This document shows, piece after piece, positions 44,535-56,686 of a stretch of 64,000 nucleotides of DNA (its first letter is position 1; the number at the start of each line of letters is the position of its first letter). The position numbers and the translations under genes were made by a program. Source of the stretch: Scenedesmus sp. ARA3 (Eukaryota; Chlorophyta; Chlorophyceae; Sphaeropleales; Scenedesmaceae). The stretch spans positions 1 through 64,000 of the forward strand of contig RWJK01001659.1 of the NCBI GenBank assembly GCA_004335835.1, given 5' to 3'. The notes under the pieces were generated by a model. It had not been told where the DNA came from and searched no databases. It saw only the letters and a program-made list of their open reading frames with translations.

Positions 44535-46171
44535 TTTTGTGCTTTTTGCAGATGAACTGCAACAATGGCAGGCGACAAACCGCTGCGAGCAGTAGGCTGG
44601 TGTTGAAAATTGCTACAGCAGAGCTACGGTGTCACGCTGCAGCAGCATGCCACAGCCACCGCAGCATCTTTGCTGAGCAGTTAGTGAGCTGATGAAGTCA
44701 TCAGGCGAAAGCATGCAATGCGTCGCATCGCCCGCGAAGATGGCATGGGTTGAGCCAAGCCGTTGGACAACAACTGGTGAACGCGTAGGCGCAGTTTTCA
44801 AGCGTAAACATTGCACATCAGCAGCAAGTAGTAGAGTTTACGTCTCCTGCCGCTGCCACGTAGCGGCACTATGTGATGTCGTCTTGCTGGGGTAACTAGG
44901 GTTTGTACAAATGCGTTGTCAGTATAAAGAATCGCAGGTAACACACATTGCAGTAGCACTGCAATTGCAGCAGAAGTACACACAGACGTTCGCACGCCAT
45001 CACAACAGGAATCAACCACGCAACAAGTAACCTGGCAGTGCAAGATTGCACCAGGTGGCGTAGCGTGCGTGGCACATGAGCAAAACAAACACCCAGTTGC
45101 TCAACCAGCTGCCAGCAGTGCGGCAGCAGTTCATACGCAAGTAAGCGCATCCACATTGAAGGACACACAGCCCTAGTGCCAAGAACCACGATGTGTGTGT
45201 TGCACGACGGGAACACAGCCCGTTCCGCAGCATCAAGCGCAAGCAGAATCGCACAAGAATCAACTAACGTCCATCAGTTGACAAGGCTCAGCCAGCCAGT
45301 GGCTGGACAGTTGTCAAGCTCAACTTGTCATGACATTTACGCAAGTACTTGTGCACACTGTGATCCTGGCAGGAAGAACTAGCACAAGCGCTGCAGCTCA
45401 ACTTCAAACCTACACTTGGAACAGAAACCGTGTCATGACAGGTGCAGCAGCAACACTGACCACAACGTAATTGTACATGAGCCGTGCATGCAGTGAATGT
45501 CAAAGCCTGTCAACTTGATGCTTTCTGGCAACTTTAGAAGATTGTGCAACCAAGGCCTGTGTGCAACCAATTGCATTGTTGTACATGCTATACAGTCTGT
45601 GCATTGCGCACTTGGATGCTGTTGAAAGTGCTGCAATGGCAGCAAGGCCTGCTGAGCTTCCACAGCCTGCGTTGCTGAGCAGCACAACCTCACAACAAAC
45701 ATCTCCAGCATGCATACATAGCAGAACACCTGATGCATGTGTCGAAATGCTTGCAATGCTGCAACCTTCCACAAGGATGTTTGTATCAACAAAGTGCAAC
45801 TGAAGCACAGCCGCTGTGCAGCTGCGGCAGCTGCACCTGATGTGTCAGGGCGAGCGTCCACAGGCAGCCACACCGAAGCAGCCTGCGCCCACCGAAACAA
45901 TGCCATATGCTTGTGTAGCAGGCATGAACCGCCACAGTAACAGGCAGATGCGGTGGGCATTGCATTACAGCAGCTTCAGCAGGCTGCGATTGGACCCCAG
46001 TGTTCAACTCTAAGACTTGCCCGCCCACAGTTGGCACACCACACATCCCACGCTCTCCTGCACCTTGACCCCACGCCCCAACCACGTACACCCTGGTGAA
46101 CCACTCTACCGCTGCGTCGCTGGCAGAACATCTATGCACATGGTCAGCTGCTTCCCAGATCCCCTCTCTCT
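44535..46171. other. Intergenic: upstream of coiled-coil gene, downstream of BTB gene
   Basis: This holds the promoter of the coiled-coil gene. One open stretch on the minus strand is noted separately (44613-44816). The rest shows no recognisable coding. Confidence 0.5.
44613..44816 (-). other. Open stretch of coding-like composition, possible upstream exon
   Basis: Sixty-seven open codons contain GDATHCMLSPDDFISSLTAQ, then a Cys-rich CCGGCGML. It lies just upstream of the coiled-coil gene on the same strand, but no donor and phase combination joining the two was found. It may be a short independent gene, an unrelated first exon, or chance. Confidence 0.2.
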
Positions 46172-48168
46172 TCACAGCAGCTCCGGCACCTCCACTTGCA
46201 CCAGCAGGTGAGGCCCAGCAGCTGCATCGCCCTGCCCACCAGCATGCACCAGCTGCTTCTGCCGCAGCACTGCCTCCGCTGCCTCCCAGCTGCCCTCAGC
46301 ACCCAGGCTGATGAACTGAGGAAACCCTCAACACTGCTCGCTTGATACAAAGCAGTTATGGAAGGACCAGGAGGGGGTTTCTGCTGCAGCTTGACCGCCG
46401 CCGGCTGCTGCGGCGGCTGGAGCCGCGACTAAAGCCAACTTAGCAGACACCTGACGCACAGCATTGGAGGGCAAGTTGCTCAGCTTCAAAAACACGCCCA
46501 GCGCCAGAGCCCGCGCGCCACCATCGCTGCTGCCGCCGCTGCTGTTGTGGACTTGTACATGGACAGCTGCTGGCTGCCCTTGCACAATGTGGAAGCTGCT
46601 GGTGCCAACAACAGTGGCGGTGCTTGAGCTGCTGCTCAAGTGCTTCTCTACGGCTGCCTGGACGGTGCCTAGCGGCAGCTGCCACTCAAACATCGGCTGC
46701 TTGGCAGATGCTGGCCGCTGCTCTGCACCCCAAGCTGGGTACTTCTTGAGGGCAGGACTGAGAGCTTGAGCCTGCAGCTTAGCGTGCACCCCTGATGCGC
46801 AGCACACATGCATCAGCAGCAGCTCTGACTGGTCAAAGCAATGTTGCACTAAGACGCTCTGCGGCATCACTGTGCCAGCATAGCAGGATGTGCAGTGCTG
46901 CACACGCACCAGGTGCATCAGCTGCTTCAGCTGCTCAACACTGCCTGCAGAAGCAGGCAGTGCTGTGCACCATCTCTCAATCGTGTACACCACTGTGTTC
47001 TCGCTGGCAACGCAAGTGTCTGCATGCTGCAGCAGCTGCAGCAGCGCAGAGAATGGTAGGCTCAGCAGCTGCTGCTGCTTCTGCTCATCTGCCCACACCT
47101 CCTCCAGGTCCCCCAGCTGCTGCTGCAGGCGCTGCACTGCCAGCTGCTGCACTGCCTTGAACTCTGCCTGCTGCGCACAGCTAGGGGGCAGATCTAGCAG
47201 CTGCAGCGCTGTCTGCCACTCGAGCTGCTGCGGCTGCACTGTGCTGAATGCTGCAGCCACTGCTGCCTGCACCTTGGGCACCTCAAAGCGGTCAGCAAGC
47301 AGCATCAACTGCAGCAGCTGCTCATGGCTGAGCTCCTCTGTGATGGTGGGCTGCTTCTGGTACATGCCTGCAGGTTGTGCGACAAGTGATGTGACATGCA
47401 GGCATACAGCATTCATTGGTAAAAATAGTGGCTGTACATGTTGTGTGTTTGACAGACAAGCAGCAAGGTCGACAGTAGACAATTGCTGCAGCAGTGCGTT
47501 GGCGTTCTAGTATAAAGCATCGAGCATGCTTGCTTTAGCGCACGGAAGATCATGAAAGCTTGCTGACAGGACACACTTGCTGAGGCAACAAGCAAGATAA
47601 GCAAACCGTCCTAAAGGGACGCAACTGCGGAGCTGTTGAGCAAACGAAATGAATAGTTCTACTGCTGTGCCCACCCTTGATCAGCAGCACAGCCAGCTCT
47701 TCCTGTCCTGCAGGCACTGGCATCACGATCTCCAGCTGCTGCTTGGCGCCCTTGGCACTCCTGGTGCTGCTCGCCTGCTCGTTTTTCCAATTCTCCAGCT
47801 GCACCAATGAACAGGAGTAAGTATGCTGAGCATGAACACTTATGTATGGTTTCAGTGGTGTTTGGTTGCAATGCAAGACCAGGATGTATGATGTTCGTAG
47901 TAGACGATGCTCAACCACCTGAACCGGTTGCTTTGCTTAATACTGGTGCAGTAGTTGCGTGAGACATGATGCTGCACACCTTTGCCTTGCAATAGCCAGA
48001 GTGGCCCAGCAGCAGCAGGCAGTGACCAGGGATGGTGCGGGCAGTGCTCTTCCTCCTGCGCTTCTGTCCTGCTGCTGCTGTTTCAATTTCATCCTTTATG
48101 ACCAGTTTAACATCCGAGAACTCCTCCTGCATGTACAAGTGCTCATAGTCGGGTGTGAACTGCGCCAT
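46172..48168 (-). CDS. BTB/POZ-BACK domain protein with an in-frame TGA near its C-terminus
   Basis: Three in-phase exons (48168-47980, 47798-47675, 47367 onward) encode a probable substrate adaptor for cullin-3 ubiquitin ligases. Residues 1-105 form the BTB fold (MQEEFSDVKLVIKDE; IPGHCLLLLGHSGYCKAK; LLLIK-type end). BACK-like helices follow to about 250 (EELSHEQLLQLMLLADRFEV; LLDLPPSCAQ; VVYTIERWCTALP). A C-terminal beta-type domain begins near 340. The frame meets TGA at 46328 (450 aa), but the same frame continues with domain-like sequence (FISLGAEGSWEAAEAVLRQK, then HLLVQVEVPELL) to a second TGA at 46172. A 33-nt GT-AG segment (46348-46316) contains the first stop; removing it would join the two parts in frame. 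The coordinates given assume the longer form. A sequencing error, readthrough or a true shorter protein remain possible. The start could also be 48201. Confidence 0.82.
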
Positions 48169-49189
48169 ACTGTCTGCATTGACACGATCTTTGCAAATCA
48201 ACCACTGATTGATAGTTAATCCATGAATAATTACGCTGGACCATTTGGTGACAATAACTAGCTGCCGAGCACACTTTCGTCATAACATGATTTGAACGGT
48301 TTGAACTGCACCAGACACCAGATGTGTTTTGGCGTGTCGAGCAACAGCAAACCCTATTGAAAGCTGCAGAAAATGAGTTAGTTATACTACGCGATGCTGC
48401 TGCAAGAGCCTGTGATGTTACAGTGTACAGTACCCCTGAGGCTGTACAGGTCATTGCCTTCCAAGTGTTCCTGGCACATACCACGTCTGCAATTCTGTGC
48501 TACGACAACTACTTCTATTCAATTGTAACGTTGTAGAGCAAACCGCTTGGAAGTAACACTGAAGGCCACGCATGGCTGCTGCAGTGTATGCAGCACCAGC
48601 GGCTGGTGCTGCAGTACCGGTTGCCTGGAAGAGGCCTGCTTGAGGGCGCACATCACTCTTCGATGTGGTCGGAGACATAATCTTCACAACCGCATGAGAC
48701 AGTCAGCGTACTGGGCTTTTCGTACAAGAGGCCAGGTCGGAAGGCAAAGCTTCCCGCACAGCAGTGCTACTACAATTTCAAGCCTTGAGAGGCGGCCTGA
48801 TTTTCAACTGCATGCATGCCAGATGGCACAGTGCCCTGACACTATGACAAAGCAGCACCCAGATCTAGAACGACAGCCACAACTTCAACGCACTCAACAA
48901 CACGCAACATGCAAGGCAGGCAGCTGCCTGCATCATGCAAAGCTAGTTATCCCTCTCCATCCTGTATTTGCAATGATGCAGCAGCAGCAGCAAACAGGCA
49001 TTGGGACTGCCAATGCTGTGTGGCCTGCATCTTATTCGTAGAGCATGGATGGACATGTGTGCCAAACTGTGCTTTATGCAGCCATGAGCGCAGTGCTCTG
49101 CATGCGGCCCTGCAAAGGGGTCTCAGTTGGCAAACACAAGCCGGATGTAAGCAGTCCAGCAACAACCGCTTGAAGCTGCAAGCAGCAGC

Positions 49190-49510
49190 AGCATACTGCT
49201 ACTGCTACTGCTTTCTATCAGCATACTGCTACTGCTACTGCTTTCCAGCAATCCCACACAGAGGACGCCACTAGCAACTCAGTGCAGTTGATCATACGTA
49301 CCAATACAGCCAGACAAAGATGACCATTAGCAGCATGCTGCTCCAGGTGCACTGCTGGCAGGCATGTGAGCATGTACCTCATCTTCTGTTGTGGCATGCA
49401 GCAACGGCCATGAGGCAACCGACTAATTGACGATAATCTAGCATCTAGCAAGCGTACCAAGCCCATCAAGCAACCGCCTAACTGACGATGATTTAACAAG
49501 GCCCATGAAG
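49190..49510. repeat. Short direct repeats in intergenic DNA
   Basis: A unit of about 30 bp (AGCATACTGCTACTGCTACTG CTTTC-type) is present twice at 49190-49250. Diverged AACCGNCTAANTGACGATNAT units lie at 49415-49510. No function is inferred. Confidence 0.5.
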
Positions 49511-50879
49511 CAACCCACTAGCTGCCAACGCAGCGACGCCCATGATGCAACAGGCTAGCGGCAGATGTTCATAATTCCATGAGCACGCTTGATGCAGCTA
49601 CACCAGAGCGCAGTTTGCCAACAACAAGTGCTCATCTAATCTATACGGTGATGCGATCGTAGAGTCCCACAAATGACACTGTCAAGCAACCAGAGCTCCC
49701 ATTCACCTGACAGGATTGCACCAATGCGCCTGACAATGAGCGCAATGCACCAAGGTATATACCGTATCTACAGCTGTCTACAATGCAACGTGTCGGCATG
49801 TCTGCCGCTGCAGCAGTATTCTGGCTGTTGCAGCGACTGCAGTGTCTGAGCGTATGCATGCGGGTGATCATTCACAAAGTCCCCATTTTCTACGGCTATG
49901 CAACAGTGCACTTGATGTAACATGCAACTTCAAGTCCTTGGAATGGGAGCCTGCAGCTGCAGCATCTTGCAGTGCTGCATGTGAGTTCAGCGCACGTGAC
50001 CAATGTGTCTGGGTGTCACACATGCAGGCGCATACTATGGCTGAACGATAGCCCATTCAGAGGCGATTGTTGTGACAGATGCACTATTGCATGGCTCCCC
50101 TCCATCATGCGGAGGACAAGCTCCCAAGACACGCGAGTTCCACAGCTCAAACACACAGAATTGCCCCGACACAGTGTTGCGCACATGCATTCTGCAGGAT
50201 GGCGGACCACAACAGTCATTTGTGTGTTCCATTCCAAACGTCACTCATTGCAGGCGGAGGCAAACATCAGCCCAATCTGCTGTGGCGGCTCCCAGCCAGC
50301 CATGCAGCACCATATTGCATGTACCTGCACAAAGCTGCGTTCTGGAATCAGGGCTGCAGATGTGGGTAACTGTTCCAACCAAGGAACTCGACATCTGCAG
50401 ACGCATGCAGCCGCTTTGGTCAGACGCTTCAAATCAAACGAAGTGCAATCCAACACAGCTCTCAAACCCCCCTGCCCTCGTGCCGCCTGCTTTCCTGCAA
50501 GGCCCCACAAGCCAACACCATAGCCTGCTTCCATAACAACACAATGACAACAAATTTATCCTATATTACTTTGCAGCTGCTGTGTTGTGCGGCAGCGCCA
50601 GCACTCAGATGAGGAAATGACACTGCTGCATGGAGCAAGTGCATCATGTCCCGACTGAAAAAGGGCTGCAGCCGTGCAACAACAGGTGTACCTGGGCTCC
50701 AGATCTACTCACTCTGCTGCTCCAGCTGACACACTGCTGCCCCTGCCAAGCCTCAAAGAGCTTTAATTGTGTACTGATGAGTGACCAACAGACCTGCCCA
50801 CCAGTGCTCCCACCCCTTGCAACAAATGAGATACACCATACCAGACCTGCTCAACAATGCATAGATTCAGGGCGAAAGG

Positions 50880-50975
50880 CTGCCTGTTGCTGCAGGCAGC
50901 CGCTGCACGGATTTTTTCCAAACATAATTGTGAACAACTGATCATGGCTGCCTGTTGCTGCAGGCAGGCGTAATT
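50880..50975. repeat. Duplicated hairpin-forming segment
   Basis: GGCTGCCTGTTGCTGCAGGCAG occurs at about 50878-50900 and 50946-50968. Each copy has complementary arms (CTGCCTG/CAGGCAG). The segment lies downstream of the glucan-synthase stop. Confidence 0.5.
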
Positions 50976-51588
50976 CTGATGTACCTTCTGCATGCAGGTA
51001 TATATGCAAGCGACTAAAGCACTTTGGCATTGCCTCTATCCCGAGCACCACGGTAACAATGTTTGGTTATGCACATTTGCCCCCAGATGACCACAGCGTG
51101 AGGAACATCTGGAGTATTTGGGTTGTCAGGAGCAACTGCAACATGTGCACCTCTCCTATGCCAAGCACAGCCTAATTCTAGTTGAATATAGGGACAGATG
51201 CACTGGACTGAAGCGTGGCACGCTCTGGGAACTCTAAGTTTACAGAGGCTGCGACATGACAACCTCCTGCAACAACATGCATGCAAGTGCTGATCTTCAG
51301 TGCTATCAGATCCCCTTGCAGCTGTTCTTTGACCAAAAAAACTAGCACACAGCACAACACTCGAGCCAGAACAGGCAAGTTGTCTTAGCAGCAAACGCAG
51401 GTGGGCAGTGAGGCGCCTGCAGGGCAGCCTGCTACCCTCGCACGCCACACACTACCCTGTTATTACCCAGGGCGCTAGTGATAGCTCCCTCAACAACGTC
51501 TCCCCCGAACCTTGCAACTTCTAGAAACGCTAGCACTAGCAGCTGCTCGACATCACCATATGCATATAAAGGCAGCTCAAACGTGGGC

Positions 51589-54500
51589 TCAAGGCGCGGA
51601 GAGGTTCTCCTGGGGGTAGCGCCTCCCCAGCAGCAGCACACAGCCACAGCGCAGCACCTCACAGCCCCCAATGAGCCCAGCCAGCAGCCAGGGGCTTGCT
51701 GTGATTGCTGCATGCTGCGCAGCGAAGGCGATGCCGCCCACCAACACCATTGCCACTGCAGGCAGGACAGCAGCAAGGCGGAGTGTGTGGTGGGCACTTA
51801 AAGATAGCAGCACATCATGTGGCAATTGTGAGCTGCAAGCTTCAAGCAGGTACAAGTGGGTGGCCAGTGCCACCAGCTGCAAATCTTGCTAAGACACAAA
51901 ACGGCCTGCACCGGTGAGTGCATGCGCCGTTGTAAAATGTGCAGTTGGCAAAGGCAGACAAATAGCATGCAGCGCAACCTCCAATGCATGCGCATCATCC
52001 TAGCTAACTTACAATGCATCTATCAGCAACTCCAGTCGCACCTGATCCGATCATGATGCCCAGGCACTGCCACATGCTAATCACCTCGTGCAAGTGCACA
52101 TCCTAGCAAATGCTTTACAGCATCAGCACTCCCAAGCCCACCTGATCCATTCATGATGCCCAGGAACTGCCACATGCTAACTACCTTGCGTGAAGGCAGC
52201 GTCACAAAGCCAGCCAAGCCCAGGATGCTGCTGCGGCCGCCCATGGCCAGGTCCAGCAGCGCAGACACGCCAACATCACACCTGCTAGTAGCAGCAGCAG
52301 CAGCAGCATTTGATGATGGGAGCAGGTGCTGCTGCGGCCGCCCATTGCCAGGTCCAGCAGCGCAGACACGCCCAGCATGACACCTGACACATGTCAGCAG
52401 TTGTGGCAGCAGCAGCAGCAGCAGCATTGCAAGCATACTACACTCCTCAACACACAATGTAACAGTTCATGTACAAGGCAGAAGGTTGATGATGAGAGAG
52501 AATGCTGCTGCGGCCACCCATGGCCAAGTCCAGCAGCACAGGAACACCAAGCATCACACCTGACCAGCTGCAGCAGCAGCAACAGCACTGAAGAGTGCAT
52601 TAAATTGACCTGCTGGGTCCATGGCTTTAGATTGTTTGAGTGCGCTGCTAAAGCAGACTGTCCAGAGTTGCCACCGCACTGCCGTCAAAGTCTGCGGACC
52701 ATAAGCATTAGCCCTGATACTGGATGCCCTAATGAATGACCTGTGACAGCAGCAAAATGCTTCTGCGCACCTGTAGGCAGGTGAGCCAGCAGCACAGCCG
52801 CCTTCAGCGCCTGATGCAGTGGTAGCCCAGCCAGCAGCAGCATGGCCCCATTCAGGTGCAGCTCAGCAACACTGCTTGACAGTGCACGCCAGTTCCACAG
52901 CACCGCAGCAGCACTGCAGCCGAATGCAATAGCCTGGAATGACGCCAGTGCTGCCAGGCTGTCAGTGATTGCTACCACCAGGAATCCGGTCAGCAGCAGC
53001 GCCAGGGTGTTGCAGGTGCCGGCAGCGAGGGATAGCCAGAAGCAGCTGCATAGAATAGAGCAGAACGGGAGCAGAATAAACAGGGGGAATAACGTTCAGC
53101 GTCAGCTATGTTCAGCACGTTTTCAACTTTCAGGGTTGGGACTGTCTGCTGAAGCAAGGAAATACGGCAAGCCCAGGTTGCATCACCGTATTGCCAGCAC
53201 ATGCGCTTGTACGAATGTTCACCCGAACAGCTGGTGCAAATGGCTGGGGCACACGGCATGCTACAACTTGCAGCATGCCAGTGAAGGAAGCAACAGTTTG
53301 CACCACAAACCAACCTGAGGTGCTGCAGCAGAGCCCACTGGCGCCTACAGCTCAGCTGCATGTGGTGGTAGGCCTGTGTCACACAGTGAGAGCAGCACGT
53401 TCCAGTGATGCACAACCCGGTCACCACCCTGAGGTGCTGCAGCAGAGGCCACTGGCGCCTACAGCTCAGGTGCATGTGGTGATAAGCCTGAGTGATGCCA
53501 GCAGGGCTGCACAGCCAGGCGGCAATGGCCACAGCCACCAGCAGCGCACAGCCGGCCAGCAGCTGGTGCGGTAGATCTAGAGAGCTTGATGCTGCTGCGG
53601 CGGCGGCCATTGCTGCTGCCAGCAGGCTGTACTTGACGCACTCGCTGAGGGTGAGCATGCTGCGGCCGACCTGTTGTGGAGTGCATCAGAGGCAGATGCG
53701 TCAGCATGCAGTGAACACAGCAGACACGCAAGAAACATTGCCAGTTTTGGCTTCACATGTTGAGTTTATACAACCTACGCAGCCTGGCTCCCGGTGTGTA
53801 CAATCATTGCTCGCAAAGACAAACAAGACGATCTGCTGGTCAACGAGTTTGGTTTCAGATGATATGCATCAAAATCACCACCAGATTTTATTACCCTCTC
53901 TCCAAGTGTGCTGCACCCACCTCAAAGACGTCCACCTCCTCTTGTCCCAGCAAGCCCATTCTCATGACCGGGGCAGCCACCAGGTTCACACAACCCACCA
54001 GCCACACAGCCAGCGTTACAATGCTGCTGGCATACAGAGCCACAAAGGCCAGCAGGTAGGCAGCAGCCACTGCCAGTGCTGCTGCGCGGATGTAGGTGGC
54101 GGGCTTAAGCTTGGCACCCAGCCAGAACCACAACGATGCAAAGGCTGCAACAGAGCGGCAGCGTAACAGATACACAGGACAGTGCAAGGGTGAGTGTGAA
54201 AGATGTAGGTGGCGGGCTTCAGCTTGGCACCCAGCCAGAACCACAGCGGCGCAAAGGCTGCAACAAAGCGGCAGCGTAACAGATGCACAATCAGAGCAGT
54301 GCCAGGGTGAGTGTGCAAGCTCTAGGTGGCGGGCTTGAGCTTGGCACCAAGCCAGAACCACAGCGGCGCAAAGCCTGAACAAACAGACCGGCAGAGTAAC
54401 AGATGCGCAGAGCAGTGCAAGGTTGGGTGCAACATTTGTTGCCTGGTCGCTGCAAGCGTAGGGTGGAGCTGCTGCAATATCTTCATCATTCAGAAAATGT

Positions 54501-54775
54501 GCAGCTGAAGATGTGCTCTTTGATCAGCAGCAGCCTCACCTATGCTGATTGCAAATACAAGGAACCTGGCTCAGCTTGAAGCTGGTGAAAGGATCTGTTC
54601 AAAAGGCACTTTTGTTTTCTTTGACTAGAATCTGCAAGCTCACCTGTGCTGAGTATGGCAAAGCCAATAAAGCTGGGTGCAAGCAGGCGCATGCCGCGGG
54701 GCAGCCAGGGCAGTATACTGTCCTGCAGGTGCAGCCCATACAGCGGCCTGGAGCCCACCAGCACGTCCTGCAGAT

Positions 54776-54806
<31 letters not shown>

Positions 54807-56653
54807 TGTAAGAAGCTAGGCAGCCACGCCAGCAGGTTTTCGTGCAGGTGCAGCCCACGCAGCCGCCTGGAGCCCACCAGCGCGTCCTGCAGCATGAAGC
54901 AGCGGCAGCATATCGGTAGTGCTAGGTTAGTAACGAGTGCAGCAGTTTGTCCTGCAGGTGCAGTTTGCACAGCAGCCCGGAGCCCGCATGCACATCCTGC
55001 AGCATGAAGCAGCAGCAGGGGCAGCAGCAGCAGCATGAAGCAGCAGTACAGCAATGACGACGGCACATTAGCAGAGCCCAGGTGCATTTATGTTGCAGGC
55101 TATTTATGTCTCCATCCAACAGCCACACCTCGTAATGTTGCAGGTGCAGCAACACCAAGCTACAAATTGGAACAAAATGCCTCTAAAGCAGTCCTCAAAG
55201 CCGCACCTCCAGCAGCACGAAGCTCAGCAGCAGGATGCCAGGGCCCAGACTGAATGGCAGCAGCACCACCAGCAGCCTGTTGCTCAGCCGCTGCTGCCAG
55301 CTGAGCCGCTGACCAGGGCCATCGCTGCATTGCTCAGCACTGCCACCACCTGCCATAAGTCGCGGCGGCAGCTGCTGCAGCCGGCTGCTGCGCTTGCAGC
55401 TGAAGCTGCTCAAGATAGCAGCGCAGTCCACTGACACCGAGCCATTGCGGTTGTCAGTGCTGCTAGAGGAGTGCTTTGCTGCTGCTGTTGTGCAGCTCTG
55501 GTCGGTGAGTGTGGCAGCAGCGGTGTCTTTTGGGGCAGTGGCAGCAGCAGCGCCAGTGCCTGCTGCTGCCGTGCCCTCGTTGCAGCGCTCCCACTTTTTG
55601 GCGAAGAAGCTGGCAGCGTGCTGCTGCTGTTGCTGCTGGGCTTGACGGACCTCCTTGGCCTGCCTGAAGCAGCGGTCCACCTGCGCAGGCAGGTAGGTAG
55701 AAACAGCCAGGCAGGTATGCTCGGAATGCATGTGCGACATCCATCTCGCACTTTCTACGCATCAGAAGCAGGCAAGCTGCCCGAGCCTTTTCTGCCTTTC
55801 CTGTATGTGCAGTCTGGGAAAAGAGACGCAACTGAACATAAGAACTGGTGCAACAAAGGCAATGACAGTCAATTCACGTGTTTCCAGGTGTCAGCGTACG
55901 CGCCCAGCATGCCTTCTACAGGGAAGCGCCTCGCCAGCGCCTGCGCTGTCATGCTGTGCCGGTCCGAGACCGTTAGCGCCATGGCAGCATCAACAGCAGC
56001 CTTAAACTTGCGCGCCAGGTGGCCCAGGTGGCTGGCCCGAGCGGTGAAGTACACCCTGCAATTTGCGGCAAAACAGCAGCAGCGGAGAAGTGGCAGGAGC
56101 TGCACCAAGCAGAGGCTGAGACATCAAGGTAAGTGACAAGCAGTGACAGGCAGACTTCTTGCATTGCATTGACATCCTGCCACTTACAACCCCAAAAACG
56201 TGGCGTCTCACACACTCACCAGGGCATCCTGCCCAGCCGCCTAATGTTGCTCAACACCCCTGACAGGAACATGCCATGCGTGCCTCACCCTGGCACCTTG
56301 CCCAGGCCTACTGTGTCGTGGCCAATGACCAGGCAGCCAGACTGACAAACCCTATGCTGAGCCCTGGTGCCTAAGTTTGCATAAAACCCTCAAAATACTT
56401 GTGACACTCACCCCGGCACTTTTCCCAAGCCTCCTGTGTCATGGCCGATGACGAGGCAGCCTAACCAACATTCCCCAAGCTGAATCCTGGTGCCTAAGTT
56501 TGCATAAAACCCTCAAAATACTTGTGACACCCACCCCGGCATCTTGCCCAGGCCTCCTGTGTCGTGGCCAATGACGAGGCAGCCATTCCAGCCAAACCCA
56601 ATGTCCACCAGGCCGCCTGGGGGTGGCAGCAGCAGCAGCAGCAGCAGCAGCAG

Positions 56654-56686
<33 letters not shown>

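Larger units (their letters stand above)
48169..51588. other. Intergenic: BTB promoter side to glucan-synthase 3' end
   Basis: These 3.4 kb are without a convincing gene. They hold the BTB promoter, the 3' region of the glucan-synthase gene and short direct repeats: GCATACTGCTACTGCTACTG at 49190-49250 and 'AACCGACTAATTGACGAT'-like units at 49415-49510. CTGCCTGTTGCTGCAGGCAG occurs twice at 50880-50970 and forms a hairpin. An open stretch at 48324-48536 (+) lacks an ATG. Confidence 0.5.

Noticed and set aside
48324..48536. Plus-strand frame with a plausible helical peptide
   Set aside because: It has no ATG, no acceptor or donor context and no family resemblance. It may be a decayed fragment.
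51178..51448. Minus-strand frames just downstream of the glucan-synthase stop
   Set aside because: No in-phase donor joins them to the last exon, whose frame ends cleanly with a stop at 51589 after a hydrophobic helix.
55463..55831. Alternative minus-strand frame between two glucan-synthase exons
   Set aside because: It overlaps the exon 55680-55207 in another frame. Phase and the membrane-domain sequence support the exon model given.
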